A stretch of 64,000 nucleotides of DNA from Microbacterium foliorum (GTDB lineage Bacteria > Actinomycetota > Actinomycetes > Actinomycetales > Microbacteriaceae): the NCBI RefSeq assembly GCF_006385575.1, contig NZ_CP041040.1:1116001-1180000 (forward strand). The letters are read 5' to 3'. The notes beneath the pieces were generated by a model. The model worked only from the letters and a program-made list of their open reading frames with translations. It ran no database searches and was not told the origin of the DNA. Positions 26,440-34,756 of this stretch are shown here, in pieces. The position numbers were made by a program, and so were the translations under genes. Position 1 is the stretch's first letter, and each line of letters starts with the position of its first letter.

Positions 26440-29127
26440 TCACCCGGTGTTCTGCAGGCCGGCCGCGACTCCGCTGACGGAGAGCAGCAGCAGGCGCTTC
26501 TGCTCGTCGTCGGCGCCGGAACCAGCCGCTTCAGCGGGGTCTCGCAGTGCGCGCAGAGCCCGCAGCTGCAGCAGCGACAGCGCATCGACGTACGGCGTGC
26601 GCAGCTGCACCGCGCGTTGCAGGATCGGCTTGTTCTCGAGCAGCCCGACGCCACCGGTGAGGCGGATGACCCATTCGCGAGTGAGCGCGAGCTCATCCAG
26701 CACGAGCTGCGCGAGATCGTCGCGGTCGCCGAGTGCGAGGTACTGGCGGGCGATGCGCTCATCGGTCTTCGCGAGGCTCATCGCCACGTTGTCGATCATG
26801 GTGCGCAGCAGCGGCCAGTCGCGGTAGGCCTCGACGAGTCGTTCCTCGTCGCCGACGGCGGCGAGAGCCGTGCCGAGACCGAACCAGCCGGCGAGGTTGA
26901 TGCGCGCCTGGGTCCAGGCGAACACCCACGGGATGGCACGCAGATCTTCGAGCGACTCGACCGACAGGCCGCGTCGGGCCGGGCGAGAGCCCAGGGCGAG
27001 CAGGCCGATCTCCTCGAGAGGAGTCACCGTCGCGAACCAGGGCGCGAAGCCCTCGGCCTTGACGAGCGAGAAGAACCGCTCGCGCGACGAGGTGTCCATG
27101 ACGGCAGCGATGTCGGCGAAACGCGCCGCCGCGTCGCTCGTGTGCTTCTCGACCGACGGCGAGGACGCGAGCAGGGTCGCTGCGGCGACCTGGTCGATGT
27201 GGCGCATCGCGATGGCCGGCTCGCCGTAGCGGGCGAAGATGACCTCACCCTGCTCGGTGAGCTTGAAGCGACCGTCGACAGAGTGCGGCGGCTGAGCCAG
27301 GATCGCCGAGTTGGCCGGTCCGCCGCCCCGCCCGAGGGCGCCGCCGCGGCCGTGGAACAGCGTCAGCTCGATGTCCGAGTCCTGCGCCCACTGCGCGATC
27401 TTCTCCTGTGCCTCGTACAGCGCGAGGTTGGCGGCGACCGGGCCGACGTCCTTCGACGAGTCCGAGTATCCGAGCATGACCTCGAGCCGGTTGCCCGTCG
27501 CTGCGAGTCGCGCCTGGAACTCCGGGAAGGTCACGGCCTCGGCGAGGATGCCGGGGGCGGCCTGGAGGTCGGCGAAGGTCTCGAACAGGGGGACGACGTC
27601 GAGCACGGGCGCGTCGTCGCCGAGCGCGTGCTTCGCGAGACGGTGCACGTTCGCGAGGTCGGAGGCCGCCTGCGTGAACGACACGACGTATCGACCGGCG
27701 GCGCGGAGGCCCCGATCGCGCTGGATCTCGGCGATCACGCGGAAGACCTCGAGCACCTCTTCGGTCTGCGCGCTGATCGGCTCGCCGCTCTCGAGCTCTG
27801 CGAGGGCCTTCGCGTGCACCTGCGAGTGCTGACGCACCTCGAGCTCGGTGAGGTGGAAGCCATACGTCTCCACCTGCCAGATCAGGTGCTGCACACCGCC
27901 GAAGGCGTGGCGCTTCGCGCCGGCATCAGACAGCGACGACTGCACCGTGCGGAGGTCTTCGAGCAGCTCCTCCGGGCGGGCGTAGCCCTGCTCGTCGCCG
28001 TGCCTGGTGGCGGCGACGCGATGGGCCAGGGCGAGCAGCACCCGTCGGTGGGGCTCGCCGGGGGAGCGGGCGGCCAGTTCGTGGGCGACCCGTGGCTCGG
28101 AGGCCGTGAACGACTCCCACAGCGCCGAGACGGCGTCACTCGGGGGAGTGTCCTCGGCGCTGAGCGTGAGCGTGCGGCCGATGCGCTCGAGCGCGCGCTC
28201 GAGACCGCGGAGCACATGATCTGAGGCGATCTGCGACGCCTCCCGTGTCACGGATGCCGTCACGAAGGGGTTGCCGTCTCGGTCGCCGCCGACCCAGGAG
28301 CCGATGCGCACGAAGGCGGGCACGACAGGTGCGCTCGCGCCGGAGTCGTCGCCGCGCAGTGCGTCGTCGATGCGGCGGTACACGTGAGGCACGGTGGTGA
28401 AGAGCGTCTCGTCGAACACGCCCATGACCGTGCGCACCTCGTCGGTCGGCGACGGCTTCTCGGCGCGCAGCGGCGCGGTGCGCCAGAGAGTGTCGATCTC
28501 CTCCAGCATCCGACGCCGGGCGCGGTGCTCCTCGGCCCCGCCTTCGCTCGCGGAGTCGTGCTGGGTGAGCAGCTCGGAGAGGCGGCGGATGCTCGACGAC
28601 ACGGCGCGGCGACGAGCCTCGGTCGGGTGTGCGGTGAACACCGGGTGGAAGCGCAGTCCCTCGAGGCGACGACGAGCCTCGTCATCGCCGACCTCGGTCT
28701 TCAGGCGCGCGTATGCGGTGGCGACGGTGTCTGCGGCATCCTCGCGTCCCGGCTGGCCGGCCCGCTCGCGCAGGACACGCACCCGCTGGTGCTCCTCGGC
28801 GAGATTGACGAGGTGGAAGTAGCAGGTGAACGCCCGGGCGACCTCGTCGGCGCGCGCGATGCTGAACGACTCGGCGATGGCTGCGGCGCGGTCGAAGGCG
28901 TCGGACGTCTCCTCGTCGTAGGCCTGGATCGTCGCCAGCCTCAGGCGCTCGACATCCTCGAAGAGGTCGTCTCCGCCCGCTTCGCGCAGAACCTGGCCGA
29001 GAAGGGCGCCGAGCATTCGCACATCGGTGCGCATGGCATCCGGAATGCCGCGGCCCGCTTCGAAACGGCCGATGATGCGGATGGCCGAGGTGTCAGTGGG
29101 CTCGGGGAAGGCGTGTTCGGGGGTCAC
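26440..29127 (-). CDS. ppc: Phosphoenolpyruvate carboxylase
   Basis: PEPC adds bicarbonate to PEP to refill oxaloacetate. The 895-residue protein contains the catalytic His motif FHPVFTAHPTEARRR (about 155-169), MLGYSDSSKDVG, the glycine loop HGRGGALGRGGGPA and the C-terminal GVAAGLQNTG that closes the active site. All key motifs are intact. The start is a GTG at 29127 exactly six bases after TACTCT, so the gene is probably leaderless; a much longer open frame upstream is only the antisense of nhaA. It is divergent from nhaA. Confidence 0.97.
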   Translation of the reverse strand: MTPEHAFPEPTDTSAIRIIGRFEAGRGIPDAMRTDVRMLGALLGQVLREAGGDDLFEDVERLRLATIQAYDEETSDAFDRAAAIAESFSIARADEVARAFTCYFHLVNLAEEHQRVRVLRERAGQPGREDAADTVATAYARLKTEVGDDEARRRLEGLRFHPVFTAHPTEARRRAVSSSIRRLSELLTQHDSASEGGAEEHRARRRMLEEIDTLWRTAPLRAEKPSPTDEVRTVMGVFDETLFTTVPHVYRRIDDALRGDDSGASAPVVPAFVRIGSWVGGDRDGNPFVTASVTREASQIASDHVLRGLERALERIGRTLTLSAEDTPPSDAVSALWESFTASEPRVAHELAARSPGEPHRRVLLALAHRVAATRHGDEQGYARPEELLEDLRTVQSSLSDAGAKRHAFGGVQHLIWQVETYGFHLTELEVRQHSQVHAKALAELESGEPISAQTEEVLEVFRVIAEIQRDRGLRAAGRYVVSFTQAASDLANVHRLAKHALGDDAPVLDVVPLFETFADLQAAPGILAEAVTFPEFQARLAATGNRLEVMLGYSDSSKDVGPVAANLALYEAQEKIAQWAQDSDIELTLFHGRGGALGRGGGPANSAILAQPPHSVDGRFKLTEQGEVIFARYGEPAIAMRHIDQVAAATLLASSPSVEKHTSDAAARFADIAAVMDTSSRERFFSLVKAEGFAPWFATVTPLEEIGLLALGSRPARRGLSVESLEDLRAIPWVFAWTQARINLAGWFGLGTALAAVGDEERLVEAYRDWPLLRTMIDNVAMSLAKTDERIARQYLALGDRDDLAQLVLDELALTREWVIRLTGGVGLLENKPILQRAVQLRTPYVDALSLLQLRALRALRDPAEAAGSGADDEQKRLLLLSVSGVAAGLQNTG

Positions 29128-29133
29128 CGTTCG

Positions 29134-29139
29134 AGAGTA
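29134..29139 (-). promoter_or_regulatory. -10 box (TACTCT) of ppc
   Basis: On the minus strand TACTCT, then CGAACG, then the GTG at 29127. It fixes the ppc start. Confidence 0.6.
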
Positions 29140-29202
29140 TCCCGGGTCGGGGCAGTGGTCTGAACGCATGACGATGTGAGACGTCTGAGGCGCCGGGCGA
29201 AT

Positions 29203-29208
29203 TAGCAT
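29203..29208 (+). promoter_or_regulatory. -10 box (TAGCAT) of nhaA
   Basis: TAGCAT, then seven bases (GGACGCG), then the ATG at 29216. An in-frame ATG at 29207 falls inside the hexamer and is therefore an unlikely start. Confidence 0.55.
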
Positions 29209-29215
29209 GGACGCG

Positions 29216-30382
29216 ATGCGCATCTCAGCGAACCCCCTCCGCGGGCAGCAGTTTCCGGCCCTGCTCCTTCTCGTCGCGGCCGGACTCGGTCTGCTGCTGG
29301 CTAATCTTCCGACGCATGACGCGCTCGCCGCCGGGCTGGACTCCCATATCGCGGTTCCCGGCACGGCCCTCGACCTCTCGGTCGAACACTGGGTCTCCGA
29401 CGGTCTGCTCGCCGTGTTCTTCCTCGTCGTGGCGATCGAACTGCGCCACGAGCTGACGCACGGTGAGCTCGACTCGCCGCGAAAGGCGCTGCAGCCGGCG
29501 ATCGCCGCCACAGGGGGAGTGCTGGTGCCCATCGCGGTGTACCTCCTGATCGCCGGCGACTCGGTCACGGTCACCGGCTGGCCCATTCCGACGGCGACGG
29601 ACATCGCTTTCGCGCTCGGAGTGCTCGCGGTGTTCGGGCGTGGTCTGCCGTCGAACGTGCGAGTGTTCCTGCTGGCCCTGGCGATCCTCGACGACATTAT
29701 CGGCATCATCTTCATCGCGGTGCTGTTCGCCCGCGACGTGCAGTGGCTGCTGCTGGGGCTCGCGGTCGTCGCGGTCGCGGTCTTCTGGTTCCTGAGCAGG
29801 CTGCTGCACGAGAAGGGGCATGCGGCGATCGCCGTCGCGATGATCGTGGTCGGAGTCGTGGCCTGGGGGCTCGTCGCATCCTCCGGCATCCACGCCACGA
29901 TCGCGGGCGTGCTGCTGGGTCTCGTGATGTCGCCTGTTCCCGCCGCGCGCACCCGGCATGTGCTCGAACCCACGGTCAACGGCGGGATCCTGCCGGTGTT
30001 CGCATTCGTCGCCGCGTTCGTGGTGATCCCCGACCTCGCGCCCACCGAGCTCTCGCCCGCGTTCTGGGGCATCGTGGTCGCACTCCCGGTGGGCAAGATC
30101 ATCGGCATCTCGTTGTTCGGCTGGATCGCCATGCACATCCGCCCTCGCGGCTCGGAGCCCGCGCTGCCGTTCGGCGACATTCTCGCGGCCGGTGCGCTGG
30201 GCGGCATCGGCTTCACGGTCTCACTGCTGCTGGCGAACCTCGCCTTCGCGACAGACGCGGGTATCCGCGATCAGGCGATCCTGGGCGTGCTCGTGGGCTC
30301 GCTCCTGGCACTCATGCTGTCGGGTGTGATCGTGTCGCTTCGCGCACGGTCGTACCGGCGTGCGGGTGTCGTGACCTCATGA
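29216..30382 (+). CDS. nhaA: Na+/H+ antiporter NhaA
   Basis: NhaA exchanges internal sodium for external protons and supports growth at alkaline pH and high salt. The 388-residue protein has about twelve helices with the family landmarks WPIPTATDIAFALGVLA, the paired aspartates in LALAILDDIIGII that bind cations, and GALGGIGFTVSLLLANLAF near the C-terminus. The start at 29216 is set by the -10 box seven bases upstream. mazG follows after 19 bp with its own AGGAGG. Confidence 0.96.
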   Translation: MRISANPLRGQQFPALLLLVAAGLGLLLANLPTHDALAAGLDSHIAVPGTALDLSVEHWVSDGLLAVFFLVVAIELRHELTHGELDSPRKALQPAIAATGGVLVPIAVYLLIAGDSVTVTGWPIPTATDIAFALGVLAVFGRGLPSNVRVFLLALAILDDIIGIIFIAVLFARDVQWLLLGLAVVAVAVFWFLSRLLHEKGHAAIAVAMIVVGVVAWGLVASSGIHATIAGVLLGLVMSPVPAARTRHVLEPTVNGGILPVFAFVAAFVVIPDLAPTELSPAFWGIVVALPVGKIIGISLFGWIAMHIRPRGSEPALPFGDILAAGALGGIGFTVSLLLANLAFATDAGIRDQAILGVLVGSLLALMLSGVIVSLRARSYRRAGVVTS

Positions 30383-30401
30383 CCGTCGGCTAGGAGGACT
30401 C

Positions 30402-31082
30402 GTGTCCGCAGGAGCTTCACCGGCCGACCGGCCGGACCTCGATCCGCTGCGTGCGGCGGCCGAGACCATGCGCGAGGTGCGCGAGCGCTGCGTCTGGTCG
30501 CAGCAGATCAGCCACCGCGACCTCGTGCCGTACCTGATCGAGGAGTCGCACGAGGTGATCGACGCCGTCGAGGGAGGCACGCGCGCCGACCTGCGCGAAG
30601 AGCTTGGCGACCTGCTCTGGCAGGTGCTGTTCCACGCCGCGATCGCTGCGCAGGACCCTGACGACCCGTTCGACATCGACGATGTCGCGGCCACGCTGAC
30701 CGAGAAGATGGTGCGGCGGCATCCGCACGTGTTCGCGGGTGAGGTCGCGACGACGCCCGAAGAGGTCCTCGTGCACTGGAACGCCGCGAAGGCGGCGGAG
30801 AAACGCACGAGGAGAAGTGTGCTCGACGGGATCCCGCGCGGGATGCCGGCGCTAGCCCTGGCGCAGAAGGTCGTCGGTCGAGCTGCGGGGGCCGGAGTCG
30901 TCGACGCCGGGACGGACGCAGCGACGTCTGCTGCGAGACCGACTTCGGAGGCGGAGCTGGGCGACGCGCTGCTGGGCCTCGTCGCGGTCGCCCGCGCCGA
31001 AGGGTGGGATGCCGAACGAGCCCTGCGAGAACGGCTCAGAGCGCTCGAGGCTGAAGTCCGCGAGGCTGAATCGGGGTCGTGA
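30402..31082 (+). CDS. mazG: MazG family nucleoside triphosphate pyrophosphohydrolase
   Basis: MazG hydrolyses (d)NTPs to monophosphates and pyrophosphate as a house-cleaning enzyme. The MazG domain occupies about residues 15-135, with the acidic helix pairs YLIEESHEVIDAVEGG (EExxE) and REELGDLLWQVLFHA (ExxD) that bind magnesium. The C-terminal 90 residues are a shorter, degenerate second unit with Ala-rich linker; E. coli MazG has two fuller repeats. The start is a GTG with AGGAGG six bases upstream. It sits between nhaA and hisS. Confidence 0.93.
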   Translation: MSAGASPADRPDLDPLRAAAETMREVRERCVWSQQISHRDLVPYLIEESHEVIDAVEGGTRADLREELGDLLWQVLFHAAIAAQDPDDPFDIDDVAATLTEKMVRRHPHVFAGEVATTPEEVLVHWNAAKAAEKRTRRSVLDGIPRGMPALALAQKVVGRAAGAGVVDAGTDAATSAARPTSEAELGDALLGLVAVARAEGWDAERALRERLRALEAEVREAESGS

Positions 31083-31120
31083 GGCCACAGCCCGCCCTGC
31101 CGACCTGGAAAGATGGACGT

Positions 31121-32398
31121 GTGGCTACTGTGAACCCGCCGCGCGGCATGCGCGACATCCTCCCCGCCGACAAGGCCCGCCGCGAGCGCGTCCTCGCCGT
31201 CATCCGCGACCGCTACCGCTCGCATGGGTTCGACGAGATCGAGACTCCCGCGCTCGAGGAGTACTCGCGACTGCACGCCGGGATCGGCGGAGACAACGAG
31301 AAGCTCGCGTACAACGTGCTGCGACGCGGCCTCGACGCGGAGGCGATCCGCGAAGCCGCCGGTGACCAGAGCGCGCTGGCCGACCTGGGTCTGCGCTACG
31401 ACCTCACGGTTCCGCTCGCCCGCTTCTACGCGAGCAACCGCGGGCAGCTTCCGGGTGTGTTCCGCGCCATCCAGATCGGGCCGGTCTGGCGCGCCGAGCG
31501 CCCCCAGAAGGGCCGCTACCGCCAGTTCGTGCAGTGCGACATCGACATCATCGGCGACGACTCGTCGCGAGCGGAGGCAGAGCTCATGGTCGCCTCGCTC
31601 GACGCGGTCGACGCGTTGGGCCTCGAAGCAGCCACGGTCCGCATCAATGATCGGCGCGTGCTCGACTGGATGCTCGACAGCTTCGGTTTCACCGGGGAGG
31701 AGCGCCCCGGCGTTCTGATCACGATCGACAAGCTCGACAAGATCGGGCCCGACGGCGTCGCCGCGGAACTGCGCGAGCGCGGCTCGGCAGTGGAGACCGT
31801 CGACGCGTTCGAGGCCTTCCTCCTTCGACCGCAGACCATGGAGTACCACCCGTTCGGCGAGAGGCAGATCCGCAAGGCGCTCCCCGACAACGCCCCCGAC
31901 GAGATCGTCGGGCACCTGGTCGGCATCGGCGAGGCCGTGGCGGCCGGTCGCGGCGTGACCGACATCCCGCTGGTCTTCGACCCGTTCCTCGTGCGCGGCA
32001 TGGGCTATTACACCGGCACGATCTTCGAGCTCGCGCACCCGTCGGTGTCGTACTCGCTCGGTGGCGGCGGACGCTACGACGGCATGATCGGGCGGTTCCT
32101 CGGTCAGCAGGTCCCGGCCGTGGGCTTCTCCCTCGGCTTCGAGCGGCTCGTCGATCTCGTGACGGCGGGGGCGGATGCCGGCGAACGCGCCGTCGTGCTC
32201 ATCCATGACGCCGATGTGCCGGTCGCCGAGCTCGTCGCCCATAAGGCGGGTCTGGTGGCATCCGGTGCCAGGGTGCGACTGGAGCGGCGCACCAAGAACG
32301 TCAAGGCATTGCTCGAGCGCTCGGCCGCCGATGGGTACACCGAGTTCGCGACCGTGTCGACGGGCACCGCCGCGCTGGAGCTCAAGCCGCTGGCCTGA
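31121..32398 (+). CDS. hisS: Histidine--tRNA ligase
   Basis: HisS charges tRNA-His. The 425-residue class II synthetase shows motif 1 in the N-terminal NPPRGMRDILPADKARRE region, RYDLTVPLARFYA, motif 2 in GPVWRAERPQKGRYRQF with QCDIDIIG, the histidine-binding GMGYYTGTIFE and motif 3 SLGGGGRYDGMIG ... GFSLGFERL. The C-terminal anticodon-binding domain begins near residue 340. The start is a GTG with GGAAAG eight bases upstream, 38 bp after mazG. This subtype resembles the actinobacterial and alpha-proteobacterial lineage more than E. coli HisS. Confidence 0.97.
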   Translation: MATVNPPRGMRDILPADKARRERVLAVIRDRYRSHGFDEIETPALEEYSRLHAGIGGDNEKLAYNVLRRGLDAEAIREAAGDQSALADLGLRYDLTVPLARFYASNRGQLPGVFRAIQIGPVWRAERPQKGRYRQFVQCDIDIIGDDSSRAEAELMVASLDAVDALGLEAATVRINDRRVLDWMLDSFGFTGEERPGVLITIDKLDKIGPDGVAAELRERGSAVETVDAFEAFLLRPQTMEYHPFGERQIRKALPDNAPDEIVGHLVGIGEAVAAGRGVTDIPLVFDPFLVRGMGYYTGTIFELAHPSVSYSLGGGGRYDGMIGRFLGQQVPAVGFSLGFERLVDLVTAGADAGERAVVLIHDADVPVAELVAHKAGLVASGARVRLERRTKNVKALLERSAADGYTEFATVSTGTAALELKPLA

Positions 32399-32420
32399 GC
32401 TCTGCCCGCGCGTTCCGGCG

Positions 32421-32499
32421 CCGTCTGCAGGACCGCGGCACGTGTGCCGGGACTGATCGGTCATGTCGTCCTGCAGACGTGCCCGGGTCCTGCAGACGG
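32421..32499. repeat. CTGCAG-centred inverted and direct repeat cluster
   Basis: CCGTCTGCAGGACC (32421-32434) is perfectly inverted as GGTCCTGCAGACGG (32486-32499). A third copy, GTCCTGCAGACG, lies at 32468-32479. The gap between the outer arms is 51 bases. It could act as the hisS terminator, but the extra internal copy is unusual for a simple hairpin. Confidence 0.7.
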
Positions 32500-32552
32500 A
32501 CGGCGCGGATGCCGTTCACTCGGCGTTCACGACGGTCGGATCGAATCAGGGC

Positions 32553-33365
32553 ATGAGCCGACAGCATCTCGTCGCGGTCGCCGCCGTGGGTGCCGCGTCG
32601 GTCTCGGCGGCCGTCGGCATCCGATATCTGCTTAAGCGTCAGGCGGCGATCGCGCGTCGGCGCATCGGCAAGCCGCTCGGCGAGCAGTCGATCGATGCAG
32701 ACCGGGTGTGGCGCCGTGCGCTCGAGGGTGATCCTGTGCAGCTGCTCGTGCTGGGCGACTCGGTCGCTGCGGGCCTCGGCGCCGAGCGCCGCAAGGAGAC
32801 GCTCGGCGGGCGACTCGCGAAGGGCATGGCGCGGCGCCTGCGACGGCCCGTCCGTCTGCGCACCGCCGCGGTCGTTGGCGCGGAGTCGCCCGATCTCGCC
32901 GACCAGTTGGCGGGTCTTCCCGATGGATACGCACCGCACGTGGCTGTGATCGTGGTCGGCGGCAACGACGTCACGCACCGCCTCCCGATCGTCGTCTCGA
33001 CGCAGCATCTGCGCGACTCGATCGTTCAGCTGCGCCGCCGGGGCGCTGAGGTCGTCGTCGGCACGTGCCCCGACCTCGGCGCTCTGCGCCCGGTGCCGCA
33101 GCCGCTGCGAAGGCTGATCTCGAGCGTGTCGCGCAGGCTGGCCGAAGCCCAGGCCGAGACCGCGCGCTCGGCGGGGGCGACCCCGATCGATCTCCGCCGA
33201 GCCGTGGGCCCGATGTTCTTCGACGATCCCGACGCCATGTTCAGCCTGGATCGATTCCATCCGAGCCCGCTCGGCTATCGGCGCACCGCCGAGGTGCTGC
33301 TCCCTGCCGTGTGCGTCGCGGCGGAGACGGCGCTCAGCTCGCGTCGTCAGCCGGTGCCGCGCTGA
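32553..33365 (+). CDS. SGNH/GDSL-family hydrolase
   Basis: The 270-residue protein has the SGNH catalytic blocks in order: block I LLVLGDSVAAGLG with nucleophile Ser70, block III VIVVGGNDVTH, and block V SLDRFHPSPLGY with the Asp-x-x-His pair. The N-terminus (about 5-25) is hydrophobic and could be a signal anchor, so the catalytic domain may face outward. Family members are esterases, lipases or deacetylases; substrate unknown. The chosen ATG excludes 30 upstream codons that lie inside the repeat cluster. Its 3' end overlaps the convergent VOC gene by 32 bp. Confidence 0.88.
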   Translation: MSRQHLVAVAAVGAASVSAAVGIRYLLKRQAAIARRRIGKPLGEQSIDADRVWRRALEGDPVQLLVLGDSVAAGLGAERRKETLGGRLAKGMARRLRRPVRLRTAAVVGAESPDLADQLAGLPDGYAPHVAVIVVGGNDVTHRLPIVVSTQHLRDSIVQLRRRGAEVVVGTCPDLGALRPVPQPLRRLISSVSRRLAEAQAETARSAGATPIDLRRAVGPMFFDDPDAMFSLDRFHPSPLGYRRTAEVLLPAVCVAAETALSSRRQPVPR

Positions 33366-33858
33366 ACGACGCAGCCCACTCGGCGACGCGTCGCGAGCTC
33401 TCGTCGTCGGAGAGGTCTTCGACGCGGGTCATCACCGACCAGCGCACGCCGAACGGGTCGCGGATGCTCGCGAATCGGTCGCCCGAGACGAAGGCAGACG
33501 GCGCTTCGCGCACCGTCGCTCCCGCGGCGACCGCTCGCTCGACCACGGCGTCGACGTCCGAGACGTAGAGGCCCATCGAGTAGCAGTCGTCGTCACCCGA
33601 CGGCGCGGCGACCAGGTGATAGTCGGGGCTCGGTTCGCCCAGCTGCAGGCGGCCGAGGCCGAAGTCGAGGTCGGCATGGGCGACGACGCCCCCGAACTCC
33701 GTGACGTCGATGACCCGAGCGCCGAAGACGTCTCGGTAGAAGTCGATCGCCTCTCCGGCCCCGGCGATCGCGAGGAACGGGGTGAGCGAGGTCGCGCTGT
33801 GCGGGCGGCCGTCGGTGGTGTGTTCGCCGGTCACGCCGGTCGTGTTCTCGGTGGTCAT
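33334..33858 (-). CDS. VOC (glyoxalase/bleomycin-resistance superfamily) protein, PhnB-like
   Basis: The 174-residue protein has the two beta-alpha-beta-beta-beta modules of the VOC fold: TPFLAIAGAGEAIDFYRDVFGA in the first, and LYVSDVDAVVERAVAAGATV...DRFASIRDPFGVRWSV in the second, which together match the PhnB/YaeR-like branch. A C-terminal extension of about 30 residues is rich in Asp, Ser and Ala. The metal ligands are incomplete by eye, so activity is uncertain. TACCGT seven bases before the ATG at 33858 supports this start over a GTG at 33867. Confidence 0.85.
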   Translation of the reverse strand: MTTENTTGVTGEHTTDGRPHSATSLTPFLAIAGAGEAIDFYRDVFGARVIDVTEFGGVVAHADLDFGLGRLQLGEPSPDYHLVAAPSGDDDCYSMGLYVSDVDAVVERAVAAGATVREAPSAFVSGDRFASIRDPFGVRWSVMTRVEDLSDDESSRRVAEWAASFSAAPADDAS

Positions 33859-33865
33859 GCGTTTC

Positions 33866-33871
33866 ACGGTA
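33866..33871 (-). promoter_or_regulatory. -10 box (TACCGT) of the VOC gene
   Basis: On the minus strand TACCGT, then GAAACGC, then the ATG at 33858. Confidence 0.5.
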
Positions 33872-33937
33872 CGGAGCGCTCGGGGGAGTGCGCTTGAACA
33901 TGAGCGACAGGGTCGGTGCCGCGGTGACGCTGCGGAT

Positions 33938-33943
33938 TACGCT
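33938..33943 (+). promoter_or_regulatory. -10 box (TACGCT) of the AraC-type regulator
   Basis: TACGCT, then GGGGCG, then the ATG at 33950. Confidence 0.6.
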
Positions 33944-33949
33944 GGGGCG

Positions 33950-34756
33950 ATGGTCAGTCCAACCCGCGGTGTGCTGTACCCGGCCCGGCTGCCCGAATTC
34001 CACCGTCTGCCGCCTGAGGCGGCCGCGCGAGATCTCGCCGTGTGGTTCTGGATCCCGGAGTGGTCGATCGAGCCCGGCCGGTCATCGCGGCAGGAGATCG
34101 TCGGCTACCCGGCGCTGAACCTCGTGGTCGAGCAGGGCGTCGTGACGCTGTCGGGTGCGACGACGCGGGCGTCGCACCGTGACCTGCGCGGAACGGGCTG
34201 GGCGGTCGGCGCGCTGCTGCGGCCGGCCGCTGTGGCGGCGCTCGTCGACGACCCGGCGATGCTCGTCGACACCGAGCAGACAGTCGACGCGCCCGAGCTC
34301 GTCGAGGCGGTGAGCGCTGCGATGGCCAGCGGGGAGGGGCGCCGGGAGCGGGCCGTCGCGGTCTTCTCCGACTGGCTCTTGCGCCGGGTCGGGCCGCTGG
34401 ACGATGCCGCGCGGCACCCGAACGCCCTGGTCGAGGTGCTCATGGGTGACGACTCCGCAGACACGATCGAGGAGGCGGCGATGCGACTCGCGGTCTCGAC
34501 GCGCACCCTGCAGCGCTTGTGCCACAGGCATGTCGGCGTCTCTCCGGCCGCGATGATCCGCCGGCGCAGGTTGCAGGAGGCGGCCGAGCGGCTGCGTCTC
34601 GATCCCGGTATCGACCTGTCGGGCCTCGCGGCGGAGCTCGGATACGCCGATCACGCGCACCTCACGCGCGACTTCCGCAACATCCTCGGCATGGCCCCTC
34701 GCACGTATCGGACCGGTTCGTCCGAGCAGTCTCCAGATGAGAGCGCGCAGACCTGA
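33950..34756 (+). CDS. AraC family transcriptional regulator
   Basis: The 268-residue protein has a C-terminal AraC DNA-binding domain (about 165-260) with both helix-turn-helix units: TIEEAAMRLAVSTRTLQRLCHRHVG and LSGLAAELGYADHAHLTRDFR, then the family RNILGMAPRTYR. The N-terminal 130 residues resemble the DUF6597-type sensor (VWFWIPEW, GYPALNLVVEQG). The ligand is unknown. It is leaderless by promoter spacing and divergent from the VOC gene, a reasonable target. Its stop codon abuts the stop of the convergent permease with no gap. Confidence 0.92.
   Translation: MVSPTRGVLYPARLPEFHRLPPEAAARDLAVWFWIPEWSIEPGRSSRQEIVGYPALNLVVEQGVVTLSGATTRASHRDLRGTGWAVGALLRPAAVAALVDDPAMLVDTEQTVDAPELVEAVSAAMASGEGRRERAVAVFSDWLLRRVGPLDDAARHPNALVEVLMGDDSADTIEEAAMRLAVSTRTLQRLCHRHVGVSPAAMIRRRRLQEAAERLRLDPGIDLSGLAAELGYADHAHLTRDFRNILGMAPRTYRTGSSEQSPDESAQT

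Noticed and set aside
33334..33365. 32-bp overlap of the SGNH and VOC genes as evidence that one is false
   Set aside because: Both genes show complete family motifs and the overlap is only of convergent 3' ends, which is tolerated.
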